Assembly (NCBI GenBank): GCA_011391735.1
Contig: JAABPY010000131.1
Span: 1 to 56,547 of the forward strand
Length of the DNA stretch: 56,547 bases
Direction of reading: 5' to 3'
From: Sulfuricurvum sp.
Lineage (GTDB): Bacteria > Campylobacterota > Campylobacteria > Campylobacterales > Sulfurimonadaceae
The notes beneath the pieces are model-generated. The model was not told the origin of the DNA and did not search any database. It saw only the letters and a program-made list of their open reading frames with translations. The translations under genes and the position numbers were made by a program. Shown piece after piece: positions 7,796 through 16,656 of the stretch; the stretch's first letter is position 1, and every line of letters starts with the position of its first letter.

Positions 7796-9015
7796 TGGCT
7801 GAGTCTATGGAATTACGAGACATCGAAGTCTGGGATGGGAATATGGCGGCGAGCCAAGCGCTACGTCAAGTACAAGTAGACGTTGTTGCAGCGTACCCAA
7901 TTACGCCATCGACACCTATTGTTGAAAATTATGCTGGTTTTGCTGCAAATGCATACGTTGATGGTGAGTTCGTTATGACCGAATCTGAGCATGGTGCAAT
8001 GTCATGTTGTATCGGTGCATCAGCTGCGGGCGGGCGTGTTGCAACAGCAACGTCATCCCAAGGTTTTGCCTTGATGGTTGAGACATTGTATTCCGCTTCA
8101 GGGATGCGTCTACCGATTATTCTTAATGTTGTTAACCGTGCGATTGGGGCTCCATTGAACGTTAATGGGGATCACTCGGATATGTATATGGGACGTGATA
8201 CTGGATGGATTCAGCTGGATGCGTACAACCCACAACACGCCTACGATTTGAACTTTATTGCGTTTAAAGTAGCGGAAGATCATGATGTTCGTCTCCCTGC
8301 AATGGTACACCAAGACGGGTTTATGACCTCTCATACGGCACAAGGTGTTCACACTATGACGGATGAAGCTGGTTTCAATTTTGTGGGTGAATTCAAACCC
8401 ATGAATGATATGCTTGATCTTGACCATCCTGTTACTCACGGGGTACAAACGGAAGAAGATTGGCACTTTGAACACAAAGCACGTCAACAACACGCCCTTA
8501 TGACAGCGGTTATCCCTAAATTAGAAGCAGCTTTTGATGCGTTTGAAGCCTTAACAGGACGCCGTTATAATTTGGTCGAGACGCACCAAATGGAAGATGC
8601 CGAAATGGCAGTTATTTGTATGGGTACATCGGTTGAAACCGCAATGGAAGTAGTTAACGAATTGCGTGCTCAAGGGATTAAAGCGGGTGTTGTCGGTATT
8701 CGTGTTTTCCGTCCATGGCCTATGGAGCGATTGGTGGAAGTTCTTAAAAATGTAAAAGCAATCGGAACATTGGATCGCTCTAGCCCTCACGGAACGATGG
8801 GTATGCTTTTCAATGAGATTTCGGGTTCACTTTTCAATACCGACACTAAAGCAGTTCTTACGAACTATATTTATGGATTAGGCGGACGTGATTTGACTAA
8901 AGCACATCTAGTGGGTATTTTCAATGACCTTAAAGCAAATATGGATGCAGGTAAGCCTACAACTCCATTGCAACAGTATATCGGTCTTCGTGGACCGAAA
9001 CTTTCATTTTTCTAA
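7795..9015 (+). CDS. porA: Pyruvate:ferredoxin oxidoreductase alpha subunit
   Basis: The 406-residue subunit has the pyrimidine-binding-domain signatures YPITPSTPIVE (about residue 36), ESEHGAMSCCIGASAAGGR and ATSSQGFALM, and a C-terminal domain with GVVGIRVFRPWP. Length is usual for the separate alpha chain. It forms part of the active site with porB. Confidence 0.96.
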   Translation: MAESMELRDIEVWDGNMAASQALRQVQVDVVAAYPITPSTPIVENYAGFAANAYVDGEFVMTESEHGAMSCCIGASAAGGRVATATSSQGFALMVETLYSASGMRLPIILNVVNRAIGAPLNVNGDHSDMYMGRDTGWIQLDAYNPQHAYDLNFIAFKVAEDHDVRLPAMVHQDGFMTSHTAQGVHTMTDEAGFNFVGEFKPMNDMLDLDHPVTHGVQTEEDWHFEHKARQQHALMTAVIPKLEAAFDAFEALTGRRYNLVETHQMEDAEMAVICMGTSVETAMEVVNELRAQGIKAGVVGIRVFRPWPMERLVEVLKNVKAIGTLDRSSPHGTMGMLFNEISGSLFNTDTKAVLTNYIYGLGGRDLTKAHLVGIFNDLKANMDAGKPTTPLQQYIGLRGPKLSFF

Positions 9016-9022
9016 GGGGTGA

Positions 9023-9982
9023 ATGATGTCAGAAATCAAAAAAATCAAAAACCTTAAAGAGTTTTCCACTTCGGCGGATCGCTTTGAGGGTGCTAACCTT
9101 TTGTGCCCAGGGTGTGCTCACTCGATTATCGTTCGTGAAGTGCTCAATGCCACCAATGATGACTTAATCCTTGCAGCCTCTACGGGTTGTTTGGAAGTAT
9201 GTACGGCTGTTTATCCGTACACTTCATGGGATGCGTCGTGGATTCACATCGGATTTGAAAATGGTTCATCCGCAGTAGCTGGTGCGGAAGCGATGTATAA
9301 AGCGCTTAAAACCAAAGGTCGTCTAAAGCAACCAGAACGCACTCCTAAATTCGTTGCATTTGGTGGCGATGGTGCAACGTATGACATCGGATTCCAGTGG
9401 ATTTCAGGGTGTTTTGAGCGTGGACATAACATGATGTACGTTTGTTTGGACAATGAAGTATATGCCAATACGGGTGGACAGCGTTCAAGTTCAACACCAA
9501 TTGGGGCATCGGCTACAACGACTCCTGCGGGAAGTATCAGTTATGGTGAGAAGAAAAACAAAAAAGATATGATGGCAATCATGGCAGCACACGGCGCTCC
9601 ATACGTCGCTCAAGTTTCTCCAAGCAAATGGAAAGATATGGTCACCAAAATCCAAAAAGGGTTTGCAGCTGAGGGTCCTGTATTTATCAATGCTATCTCT
9701 GCTTGTACGACGGAATGGAAATTTGCACCAGAAGATACCATCGCAATTACGGATCTTGCTACCGATTCTTTGGTATTTCCATTGTATGAGATTATCAACG
9801 GTACCGAGTTGAATATCACCTATCGTCCGAAAAATATTGTACCTGTTCGTGATTATTTGGGTGCTCAAGGGCGTTTTAAACACCTTTTCACCAAGCAATA
9901 CGAATATCTTATTGACGAGTGGCAAGCACGTGTTGATTTGAAATGGGAACAACTCCAACGTCGTGAAGAAGCGCGCGTCTAA
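9023..9982 (+). CDS. porB: Pyruvate:ferredoxin oxidoreductase beta subunit (TPP-binding)
   Basis: The 319-residue subunit holds the TPP and [4Fe-4S] site. CPGCAHS lies near residue 27. GGDGATYDIG followed by a downstream DNEVYANTGGQ gives the GDG-N Mg-TPP motif (about residues 118-150). ASTGCLEVC and a cysteine in SACTTEWK are consistent with cluster ligation. AAGGGG precedes tandem ATG codons at 9023 and 9026; either could start. It is the last gene of the operon, with a hairpin following. Confidence 0.96.
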   Translation: MMSEIKKIKNLKEFSTSADRFEGANLLCPGCAHSIIVREVLNATNDDLILAASTGCLEVCTAVYPYTSWDASWIHIGFENGSSAVAGAEAMYKALKTKGRLKQPERTPKFVAFGGDGATYDIGFQWISGCFERGHNMMYVCLDNEVYANTGGQRSSSTPIGASATTTPAGSISYGEKKNKKDMMAIMAAHGAPYVAQVSPSKWKDMVTKIQKGFAAEGPVFINAISACTTEWKFAPEDTIAITDLATDSLVFPLYEIINGTELNITYRPKNIVPVRDYLGAQGRFKHLFTKQYEYLIDEWQARVDLKWEQLQRREEARV

Positions 9983-9992
9983 TTTCTCTTCT

Positions 9993-10018
9993 TTCCCCGT
10001 AAGGGGAATGTTTCTCTC
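9993..10018 (+). terminator. Probable terminator of porCDAB
   Basis: TTCCCC (9993-9998) and GGGGAA (10003-10008) form a stem with a GTAA tetraloop, followed by TGTTTCTCTCTT. The T-run is interrupted, so efficiency may be moderate. Confidence 0.6.
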
Positions 10019-10184
10019 TTCGTTAAAACTTACGAAACGAATTCTAAAATAATCGTCGTGACCATTTTTCCAACTGATCTTCAATAGTGGCTAAGAAATT
10101 AAAATATTTTTTGTGGACACTTTTTATCATGATATCCCCTTTATAAGAAAAAGTATAATTCCTTATAAGCAAATATCATTCCAT

Positions 10185-12431
10185 TTAATCGATCAAGGTA
10201 TCCCGTATTGTGAGGAACTGATCAAGATGGCTGAAGAAAATATCAACGAGTTCGGGATCAAAATGTTTCCCTCTCTCTTTTTGGAAGAGTTCAAGTATCT
10301 CTTCTAGTGGCCACGCTTTTTTGTAAATACGATCATGCCCTAGGGCATCAAAAACATCGGCAATGGCGGTAATACGACCAAAAATATGAATATCGCCCCC
10401 TTTTGTCTGATTGGGATACCCGCTCCCATCCCATTTTTCGTGGTGGGTAGAGGCGACGATGGCAGAGGCTTTGAGGATAGGGCGTTTGGAGTGCTTGAGC
10501 ATCTCAAATCCTAGCTGTGCGTGTGTTTTCATAATCTCAAACTCTTCAAAGGTGAGTTTTCCTGGCTTATTTAGAATACTATCGGGTATAGCAACCTTGC
10601 CAATATCATGCATCGGAGACGCTTGTTTAAGTAGCGACGCCTCCTCCTCACTAAGTCCAATCAGCTTCGCTAAGAGATAGGAGTATTCGGCAACACGCTT
10701 AACGTGCAAGCCTGTCTCCTTGGAGCGGGTCTCTCCGATTGCCCCCATCGTAAAGACGACCTCTCGTTGGGTGTTGATAATCTCCTCATTGAGGGTGACG
10801 ATTTCGGTGATGTCGTGCATGATTTGTAAGTATTCGACAATCTCCCCATGAGTATTGATGATGGGATAAAAAAGATTGTTGACGATGTACTCGTGACCAC
10901 TTTTGGCAATATTGGTCATAATTTTGTTCACAATCTTTTTCTCTTCAAGCTCTTTGCGTATTCTGGTACACTCATTGACAGCTTTATGCTTTTCATGGCG
11001 CATGGTCTTGCAATCCATCCCTTTTAGCTCTTGGGAGCTATATCCACTGAGTTGACAAAATTTTTCATTGGCATATTGGATAATGTTATTCGTATCAGTT
11101 TTCAAAATGGCGGTTGTTGAGTTGATTGCATCCTCGTATTGCGCCATATAATTGAGATTTTCTTCAAGGCTTTTATTGGTTGTATCAAGCTCATATTTTA
11201 AAAGCTGTTTGAACTCCTCTAGCTCATTACTGGTTTTTGAGATCAAGGTGGTCAATGCTTTGAGGGTGACTTCATTTTTATTTTTCTTCCCATTGTGGGA
11301 GATGAGATTGACCTTTTCACTCCCCATGGTTTCATTGAGGGTGACAAACGTCGTTGTGATATTAAGAAGATTGTTGTGGCACCCTTGTTGATCGTGAAAG
11401 AACTCACCGTAGGTGATAAATCCTGATGTCGGGGCGATTTGATTGATATATTCGAGCTCTTCGTTCAAAAAAGTTCCGAGCATTTGACGACGTGAGCCGC
11501 AGCTATAGATATAAATAGCTTCGTTTTTGTATTCGAACTCACGGGAGAGGATCTCTTTGTTTTGATGTTCAATATGTTCAATGTTTGCGTGACCAAATCG
11601 GACAGAGGTCCCTTGCAGAATCTCTCCTGCAAACGACACAGAACCCATCTCTTGGTTAAATGCGATAGGGGCACGGGCGATTTCCACGTCACCGATATTG
11701 AAGAGAAGGGGAAACTCAATCCCATATTCGAGAATATTATCGGCAATATCTTTTCCAAGATAGTGGGTGTAGATATCAATAGGGCTTTTGTGGTCGATTT
11801 CCAACACCTCTGCCTCGTGCGATTTTGTCACAACCATCTCTTGACCGATGGATTGACAATTCAGAAGGTATTTGGTGGAGACATGAAGCTGCTGGGAGTC
11901 AATAGCAGCAAAAACAATATCACAATCCTCTTCATTTTTGGAAAAAACAACGCATCGTTGGAAATGGTAATCATCCCCCGCATTCCCCCCTGCAATGACA
12001 AGATGACCGTAGCGATTAGTGAGCTTTTGGAGTAACTCGGTTGGATTGAATCGAAAGGTATTGGCAAAAATAATCAGTAGTTTGGTGGTGTCTGTAATCA
12101 GAGTTGTCGAGAGTTCTTCGATCATGGAGTCAATGGGAGTATCGGTGTAACCGACGCAGGAAATATGGGCGGAGTCAAAGGTGGAAAAAGAGATAGTGAT
12201 ACTATTGTCAATGAGTTCTCCATCGCTAATGATCCCTGCCGTGGAGGTAGCAATAAGAGAACAATCGGGAAGAAGTGAAACTATTTCACCCCTGACTCGA
12301 TAAAGTGTCTCATCCTCTTGATTGGAAAAAAAGATTTGAATTAAAACGGAAGGGTATTTTCGGAGGTTGTGGGAATGGATATAATCCGATAGCGATTCTA
12401 AATTGTGATAAATATGGTTTATTAACGTCAT
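10185..12431 (-). CDS. FIST-PAS-HD-GYP signalling protein (c-di-GMP phosphodiesterase)
   Basis: The 748-residue soluble protein has three parts. Residues about 30-370 form a FIST N/C sensor (ATSTAGIISDGEL, VIAGGNAGDDY, YSCGSRRQMLG, TSGFITYGEFF), a domain proposed to bind small ligands such as amino acids. A PAS domain follows at about 435-545. The rest is an HD-GYP domain (about 560-745) with an intact metal site: HDIGKVAIPD, HHEKWDGSGYP and GRITAIADVFDAL. It should hydrolyse c-di-GMP in response to a FIST ligand. The HD-GYP module is closely similar to that of the protein at 17631. No membrane segment is seen, so the sensed ligand would be cytoplasmic. It is monocistronic and convergent with porB. 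Confidence 0.92.
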   Translation of the reverse strand: MTLINHIYHNLESLSDYIHSHNLRKYPSVLIQIFFSNQEDETLYRVRGEIVSLLPDCSLIATSTAGIISDGELIDNSITISFSTFDSAHISCVGYTDTPIDSMIEELSTTLITDTTKLLIIFANTFRFNPTELLQKLTNRYGHLVIAGGNAGDDYHFQRCVVFSKNEEDCDIVFAAIDSQQLHVSTKYLLNCQSIGQEMVVTKSHEAEVLEIDHKSPIDIYTHYLGKDIADNILEYGIEFPLLFNIGDVEIARAPIAFNQEMGSVSFAGEILQGTSVRFGHANIEHIEHQNKEILSREFEYKNEAIYIYSCGSRRQMLGTFLNEELEYINQIAPTSGFITYGEFFHDQQGCHNNLLNITTTFVTLNETMGSEKVNLISHNGKKNKNEVTLKALTTLISKTSNELEEFKQLLKYELDTTNKSLEENLNYMAQYEDAINSTTAILKTDTNNIIQYANEKFCQLSGYSSQELKGMDCKTMRHEKHKAVNECTRIRKELEEKKIVNKIMTNIAKSGHEYIVNNLFYPIINTHGEIVEYLQIMHDITEIVTLNEEIINTQREVVFTMGAIGETRSKETGLHVKRVAEYSYLLAKLIGLSEEEASLLKQASPMHDIGKVAIPDSILNKPGKLTFEEFEIMKTHAQLGFEMLKHSKRPILKASAIVASTHHEKWDGSGYPNQTKGGDIHIFGRITAIADVFDALGHDRIYKKAWPLEEILELFQKERGKHFDPELVDIFFSHLDQFLTIRDTLID

Positions 12432-12547
12432 AAAATCTTCCCTGAACTTTTTGATGTGTCGATTTTAACACATATTTAATCATAATTTTTGATTTTAGGG
12501 CAAAATTGTTGAGAGATGTTGAAAAAATGAAATAAAGGGACTCTTTT

Positions 12548-12775
12548 TCAAGGTCTTGCCGCAATCTTCATCGCCAGTTTACGAGCGAATGGAAAAACAA
12601 GCAGTATCGTCGGAAATGCGATGGCATACGCCACTAGCCATGCGTGTATCCAAATAGCAATAAAATGATCGACCGCTCCAATATTGATAAAGGTAATCGC
12701 CCCTGACATAATAAAGCTCATAAAGCCAGAGAGCAGTGCGGCTTGTACTTGATGGAGATATTTAACTGAAACCAT
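12548..12775 (-). CDS. DUF2798-family small membrane protein
   Basis: The 75-residue protein has two membrane segments (about residues 8-32 and 38-62) and the family pattern SGAITFINIG...W..AWLVAYAIAFPTI with a terminal basic tail. Function is unknown in the family. The start at 12775 (MVSVKYL) is preferred over an upstream ATG because AAGGA lies six bases before it. It is divergent from the alcohol dehydrogenase gene across a 150-base control region. Confidence 0.75.
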   Translation of the reverse strand: MVSVKYLHQVQAALLSGFMSFIMSGAITFINIGAVDHFIAIWIHAWLVAYAIAFPTILLVFPFARKLAMKIAARP

Positions 12776-12806
12776 TTTAATCCTTTTGTTGTGTACAAGC
12801 ATATTC

Positions 12807-12835
12807 TTGACAGTAAATAGTGTATACTATAGAAT
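12807..12835 (+). promoter_or_regulatory. Consensus sigma-70 promoter of the alcohol dehydrogenase gene
   Basis: TTGACA at 12807-12812, a 17-base spacer and TAGAAT at 12830-12835. The spacer holds GTGTATACTATAG, a partial dyad that could be an operator. A related ACTATACAGTG lies at about 12868-12878, so a two-site regulator is possible. Confidence 0.7.
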
Positions 12836-12927
12836 CCCTCCTGATAAACCACTAAAGGGTTCTTAAGTGCACAAACTATACAGTGAATTTTTCAAGCTCA
12901 TTACTTAATCTATAAACAAGGAATATT

Positions 12928-14073
12928 ATGAATACATTTACCTACTATAACCCAACTCGAATCGAATTTGGACGTGGCAAAGAAAATACCATCGGAGAAA
13001 TGATCGCCCAACAGGAAATTAAACGGCTCCTCCTCGTTTACGGAACTGGTTCGATCAAAAAAAACGGCTTATACGATAGAGTTGTTGAAAGTCTCATAAC
13101 AGCGGGAATCGCTTTTGAAGAGCTCGACGGCGTCGTGAGCAATCCCCTCCTCTCCCGCGTCCATGACGGTATCGAAATGGTCAAATCGCATGATCTCCAA
13201 GCCGTTTTGGGTGTCGGCGGCGGTTCGGTCGTCGATTCGGCTAAAGCGATTGCAGTAGGAGCACTGTATGAGGGCGACGTATGGGATTTTTTCATCCAAA
13301 AAGCCTCTATTACAGCAGCGCTTCCCATCTATGCGGTCATGACCCTTGCGGCAACTGCTAGTGAGATGAACGGCAACTCGGTGGTTATGAATGATGTGAC
13401 CAAACAAAAATACTCAATAGCATCCGTATTGGTTAATCCAAAAATATCGGTCATCAATCCCGAATTAATGATGAGCGTCACCCCCGAATATCTTGCCTAT
13501 TCGGCAACCGATATTATTGCTCATACAATCGAAGTCTATTTTACAGCGAGTGATCATCCCCATTTTCAATCCCGTCTCGTCGAATCCATCGTCAAAACCG
13601 TTATCGAAACGACCGAAATCCTCCTCAAAGATCCGCTCAATTATGATGCACGTGCCGAATTTGCATGGGCTTCTACCCAAGCGCTCAATGGATTGACGAA
13701 TTCGGGAACGGGCGGGGGAAGTTTCCCGAACCATATGATCGAACACGCCCTCTCCGCCCTCTTTAATATCGCTCACGGTGCAGGTTTGGCGATTGTCATT
13801 CCAGCATGGATGAAATGGTATAAAGGGCAAAACCCCACTCAGTTCGAACGCTTTGCCCAAGAGGTTTTCGCTCTAAACAGTGCAGATGAGGGGATCAGTG
13901 CATTGGAAAACTGGTTTGACTCTATTGGTGCACCCATTACCCTCTTAGCCGCAAATATATCACGTGAGCGTATTGGCGATATTGCCGATAATGCGCATGG
14001 ATTAGCACTATTGTGGGGAATGGGAGAAGAGTACACCGCTACAACGATCGCAGAGATACTCCAAAACGCTTAA
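12928..14073 (+). CDS. Iron-containing (type III) alcohol dehydrogenase
   Basis: The 381-residue protein has the Fe-ADH fold: the nucleotide-binding GVGGGSVVDSAKAIA (about residues 94-108) and the metal ligands Asp and His of YSATDIIAHTIE (about 194 and 198), with two further His in NHMIEHALSALFNIAHGAG (about 265-285). It looks closest to the YqhD/BDH branch, which reduces aldehydes or butanal with NAD(P)H. It would detoxify or interconvert small aldehydes and alcohols. lsrK starts 31 bases downstream with a strong ribosome-binding site, so the two genes are likely co-transcribed. Confidence 0.9.
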   Translation: MNTFTYYNPTRIEFGRGKENTIGEMIAQQEIKRLLLVYGTGSIKKNGLYDRVVESLITAGIAFEELDGVVSNPLLSRVHDGIEMVKSHDLQAVLGVGGGSVVDSAKAIAVGALYEGDVWDFFIQKASITAALPIYAVMTLAATASEMNGNSVVMNDVTKQKYSIASVLVNPKISVINPELMMSVTPEYLAYSATDIIAHTIEVYFTASDHPHFQSRLVESIVKTVIETTEILLKDPLNYDARAEFAWASTQALNGLTNSGTGGGSFPNHMIEHALSALFNIAHGAGLAIVIPAWMKWYKGQNPTQFERFAQEVFALNSADEGISALENWFDSIGAPITLLAANISRERIGDIADNAHGLALLWGMGEEYTATTIAEILQNA

Positions 14074-14104
14074 TTCCATTTTTATTTTCTCAAGGGAGGT
14101 CTCT

Positions 14105-15643
14105 ATGAGTCATTATTTATGTGCTATCGATGCAGGGACGGGGAGTATTCGGGCAGTTATTTTTGATACGAAGGGCAATCAATGTTCCATGGCGCAATAC
14201 GAATGGAGCCACGTAGGTGAAGAGGGGGTTGAGGGTTCTATGGGGTTTGATTTTCTCCATGGATGGCTCCTTACGAAGCGGTGTATCCAAGAGGCTATTA
14301 AAGAAGCAGGGATACATCCAAACGAGATACTCGCCATCTCGGCTTCAAGTATGCGTGAGGGGATTGTCGTTTATGATAAGGATAAAAAGGAGCTGTGGGG
14401 GGTTGCCAACGTCGATAGCCGTGCACGTTCTGAAGTAGCCTATCTTAAAAGACAATCTCCCACAATGGAGCTGGAATTTTATAAAAATAGCGGACAAACG
14501 TTTGCCCTTTCGGCAACTCCACGCCTTTTGTGGCTGAAAAACAATCGCCCTGATATGTATGACAAAGCCACCTATTTTACGATGATAAGCGACTGGATCC
14601 TCTTCAAGCTCAGCGGTGAACTAGCATCCGAACCCTCTAATGCAGGAACAGCAGGGGCATTTAATCTCAAAACCCGTGATTGGGATAAAAACCAGTTTGA
14701 GCAATGTGGTCTGAAAGATCTGTTTGTCCCTGTGTTGGAAAGTGGTGAGATTTTGGGGAAAATATCGGCGCAGGCGTGTGATGAGATAGGCTTGAGTCGT
14801 GATACCCTTGTTGTTATGGGAGGCGGGGATGTTCAAATAGGTACCGCAGGTCTGGGAGCCTCCAAGCTTGGGGATGCCGTGATCTTAGGGGGGAGCTTTT
14901 GGCAACAGGTGGTTAATATCCCCTCTGATAGAACTCTTTTGGAGGAGATGTTGCTACGGGTTAATCCCCATGTTGTCCGTGGGATGAGCCAAGCGGAGGG
15001 GATCACCTTTTTTACGGGATTGGTGATGCGATGGTTTCGGGAGTCGCTAGGGGGTGGAAGAAGCTACGAAGAACTTGAAAAAATGGCAGCTACGGTTCCC
15101 GTAGGCTCGTATGGGATACTCCCCATTTTCAGTGACCGTATGAACTATGGGGAGTGGATACATGCTTCCCCGTCGTTTGTCGGGCTTGGATTGGACAGCG
15201 GTAAATACAATATTGGTTCGATGTTTCGCGCATTGGAAGAGAATGCGTGTATTGTCAGTGCCATTAATCTTGAGAATATCAAGGCATTTAGCGGTGTTTC
15301 TCCCACCTCCCTTACTTTCGCCAGCGGTGCGTCTAAGGGGTCATTGTGGGCACAGATATTAGCCGATGTGACGGGATTGGAAGTCAACGTTCCCTTTGTG
15401 AAAGAGGCAACAGCCTTAGGGGTTGCAATGGCGGCAGGGATCGGTGCAGGGGTGTATCGTAGTTTTGAAGAAGCAGGAGATAATATCGTAAAAATAGAGC
15501 GTAGCTATGAACCTAATCCTGAGTATTTTCAGAAGTATCAAGAGGTGAAAGAGAGATGGAATAAAGTGTACCGTAAACAAATGGAGCTGGTAAAAGAGGG
15601 GATTTTGGAGCCGATGTGGAAAGCTCCAGGGGTATTTGAATAA
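14105..15643 (+). CDS. lsrK: Autoinducer-2 kinase, LsrK-type FGGY kinase
   Basis: The 512-residue FGGY-family kinase resembles enterobacterial LsrK along its whole length, not just in family motifs: DAGTGSIRAVIFD, SASSMREGIVVYD, NVDSRAR, TMISDWILFKLSGELA.PSNAGT, VVMGGGDVQIG, LGGSFWQQVVN, RVNPHVV.GM.QAE, MRWFRE, PIFSDRM, LFRALEENA-like FRALEENACIVSA, and ILADVTGL with VPFVKEATALG. LsrK phosphorylates DPD, the linear form of AI-2, in the cytoplasm. No lsrACDB transporter, lsrR, lsrFG or luxS is in the window. Pairing with an iron alcohol dehydrogenase suggests a metabolic rather than classical quorum-sensing context (inference). Confidence 0.85.
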   Translation: MSHYLCAIDAGTGSIRAVIFDTKGNQCSMAQYEWSHVGEEGVEGSMGFDFLHGWLLTKRCIQEAIKEAGIHPNEILAISASSMREGIVVYDKDKKELWGVANVDSRARSEVAYLKRQSPTMELEFYKNSGQTFALSATPRLLWLKNNRPDMYDKATYFTMISDWILFKLSGELASEPSNAGTAGAFNLKTRDWDKNQFEQCGLKDLFVPVLESGEILGKISAQACDEIGLSRDTLVVMGGGDVQIGTAGLGASKLGDAVILGGSFWQQVVNIPSDRTLLEEMLLRVNPHVVRGMSQAEGITFFTGLVMRWFRESLGGGRSYEELEKMAATVPVGSYGILPIFSDRMNYGEWIHASPSFVGLGLDSGKYNIGSMFRALEENACIVSAINLENIKAFSGVSPTSLTFASGASKGSLWAQILADVTGLEVNVPFVKEATALGVAMAAGIGAGVYRSFEEAGDNIVKIERSYEPNPEYFQKYQEVKERWNKVYRKQMELVKEGILEPMWKAPGVFE

Positions 15644-15670
15644 CGTCTAAGTCCACCTAATCGACTATGC

Positions 15671-15676
15671 TATAAT
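15671..15676 (+). promoter_or_regulatory. -10 box upstream of coiled-coil gene
   Basis: TATAAT in the context ATGCTATAAT lies 34 bases before the ATG at 15710. No good -35 is visible. Confidence 0.55.
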
Positions 15677-15709
15677 ACGACCCATCAATAGGACGAAAAG
15701 AGAAATAGT

Positions 15710-16141
15710 ATGAACAAAACACGTGTTGATGATATGCTTATAGAAATGATTACCCCTAAAGTTAAAGAAATAGAAGAAAAATTCGGTCGTGGTGAGGGGC
15801 TAACGCAAGAGGACATCAATACTCTTTTGCTCAAAAGCCAATACAATCACATCAACCACCTTGATGATAAACTGAATGAAGTTGTCGCCGATGTAGCAAG
15901 CTTGAAAGGTGAGTTTAGTGGTCTTAAAGGTGAGTTTAGCGGTCTTAAAGGTGAGTTTAATAGCCTCCGAGGTGAATTCAAACTCTTAGAAACCAGTGTT
16001 AATGCTAAGCTGGATATTTTTAAAGCCGATATTGATCTGAAAATTCAAACCGCTATCAATACCAATATGCGATGGAGTATTGGTATTATCGCTTTTATCG
16101 TGACAATGCTCAAAGTTGCCGATATGCTGTTGGCAAAATAG
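15710..16141 (+). CDS. Coiled-coil protein with C-terminal membrane anchor
   Basis: The 143-residue protein is mostly helical. The middle has heptad units LKGEFSG repeated three times plus a diverged fourth (LRGEFKL), forming a coiled coil. One membrane segment follows near the C-terminus (about residues 121-140, WSIGIIAFIVTMLKVADMLL). The layout resembles DUF1640/CCDC90-type small membrane coiled-coil proteins that occur in mobile or accessory regions. Function is unknown. The repeat is encoded by near-identical 21-base units, so its length may vary between strains. Confidence 0.7.
   Translation: MNKTRVDDMLIEMITPKVKEIEEKFGRGEGLTQEDINTLLLKSQYNHINHLDDKLNEVVADVASLKGEFSGLKGEFSGLKGEFNSLRGEFKLLETSVNAKLDIFKADIDLKIQTAINTNMRWSIGIIAFIVTMLKVADMLLAK
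15901..15984 (+). repeat. 21-bp tandem repeat encoding heptads
   Basis: Units begin at 15901, 15922 and 15943 with a degenerate fourth at 15964. Each reads CTTAAAGGTGAGTTTAGYGG or close to it, so each adds one heptad to the coiled coil without changing frame. Confidence 0.85.
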
Positions 16142-16226
16142 GTTATAAGGGATATTTTCCTCTCCCCCTCTTTTTCAAACTCTTCAAACATATTTTTATA
16201 GCGTTTTAAAATGGAAAACATTTTTT

Positions 16227-16502
16227 CTACAGTATGTAGAGATCAAGAATTCTTTTAGGGAAAAATTCGCATACGTCTACTTCTAATACGTAAGCAATTT
16301 TCACCAAATGTTCAATATTAAAGTGTTGCTTTTTGTAATAAATTTCTGCAAGAGAGACAATAGAAAGTGACTTATGTCCTATTGCTTGAGCTAATTTGAG
16401 TTGGCTCATCCCTTTTTCCATACGGATTCTTTTGACATTCTGTCCAATTTCAATGTATATTCGATCAATGGTGTCATCTGCTAAATCAAGGATATCTTTC
16501 AT
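16227..16502 (-). CDS. XRE/Cro-CI family helix-turn-helix regulator
   Basis: The 91-residue protein is essentially one HTH_3 domain (about residues 16-75): IGQNVKRIRMEKGMSQLKLAQAIG, then SIVSLAEIYYKKQHFNIEHLVKIAYVLEVD. A short acidic N-terminal helix precedes it. A perfect 18-bp palindrome 58 bases upstream of its start, with a partial second copy nearer the gene, is the likely operator, implying autorepression and control of the divergent diguanylate cyclase gene. Confidence 0.85.
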   Translation of the reverse strand: MKDILDLADDTIDRIYIEIGQNVKRIRMEKGMSQLKLAQAIGHKSLSIVSLAEIYYKKQHFNIEHLVKIAYVLEVDVCEFFPKRILDLYIL

Positions 16503-16559
16503 ATAAAACCAACTTGTTATAAGAGGTTGTAAAGTTTATTAGGATAGAATATTTTCAGC

Positions 16560-16577
16560 AACTTGTTATAACAAGTT
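16560..16577. promoter_or_regulatory. Perfect 18-bp palindromic operator
   Basis: AACTTGTTATAACAAGTT is fully self-complementary. A second site at 16511-16529 keeps the left half (AACTTGTTATAA). The palindrome lies just upstream of the -10 box at 16588 and would cover its -35 region. Confidence 0.75.
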
Positions 16578-16587
16578 TAATGCATAA

Positions 16588-16593
16588 TATAAT
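16588..16593 (+). promoter_or_regulatory. -10 box of PAS-GGDEF gene
   Basis: TATAAT with a possible -35 TTGTTA at 16564-16569 (18-base spacer) that lies inside the palindromic operator. Binding of a repressor there would block RNA polymerase. Confidence 0.55.
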
Positions 16594-16656
16594 ACAATTA
16601 AGGATTAAGCTTTATTTTTTGGTGTTATATAATAATAATTGATATAAGTAAAAGGA

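Noticed and set aside
10113-10307. 64-codon open frame on the plus strand
   Set aside because: Its second half is antisense to the conserved HD-GYP C-terminus and it resembles no protein; it is likely chance.
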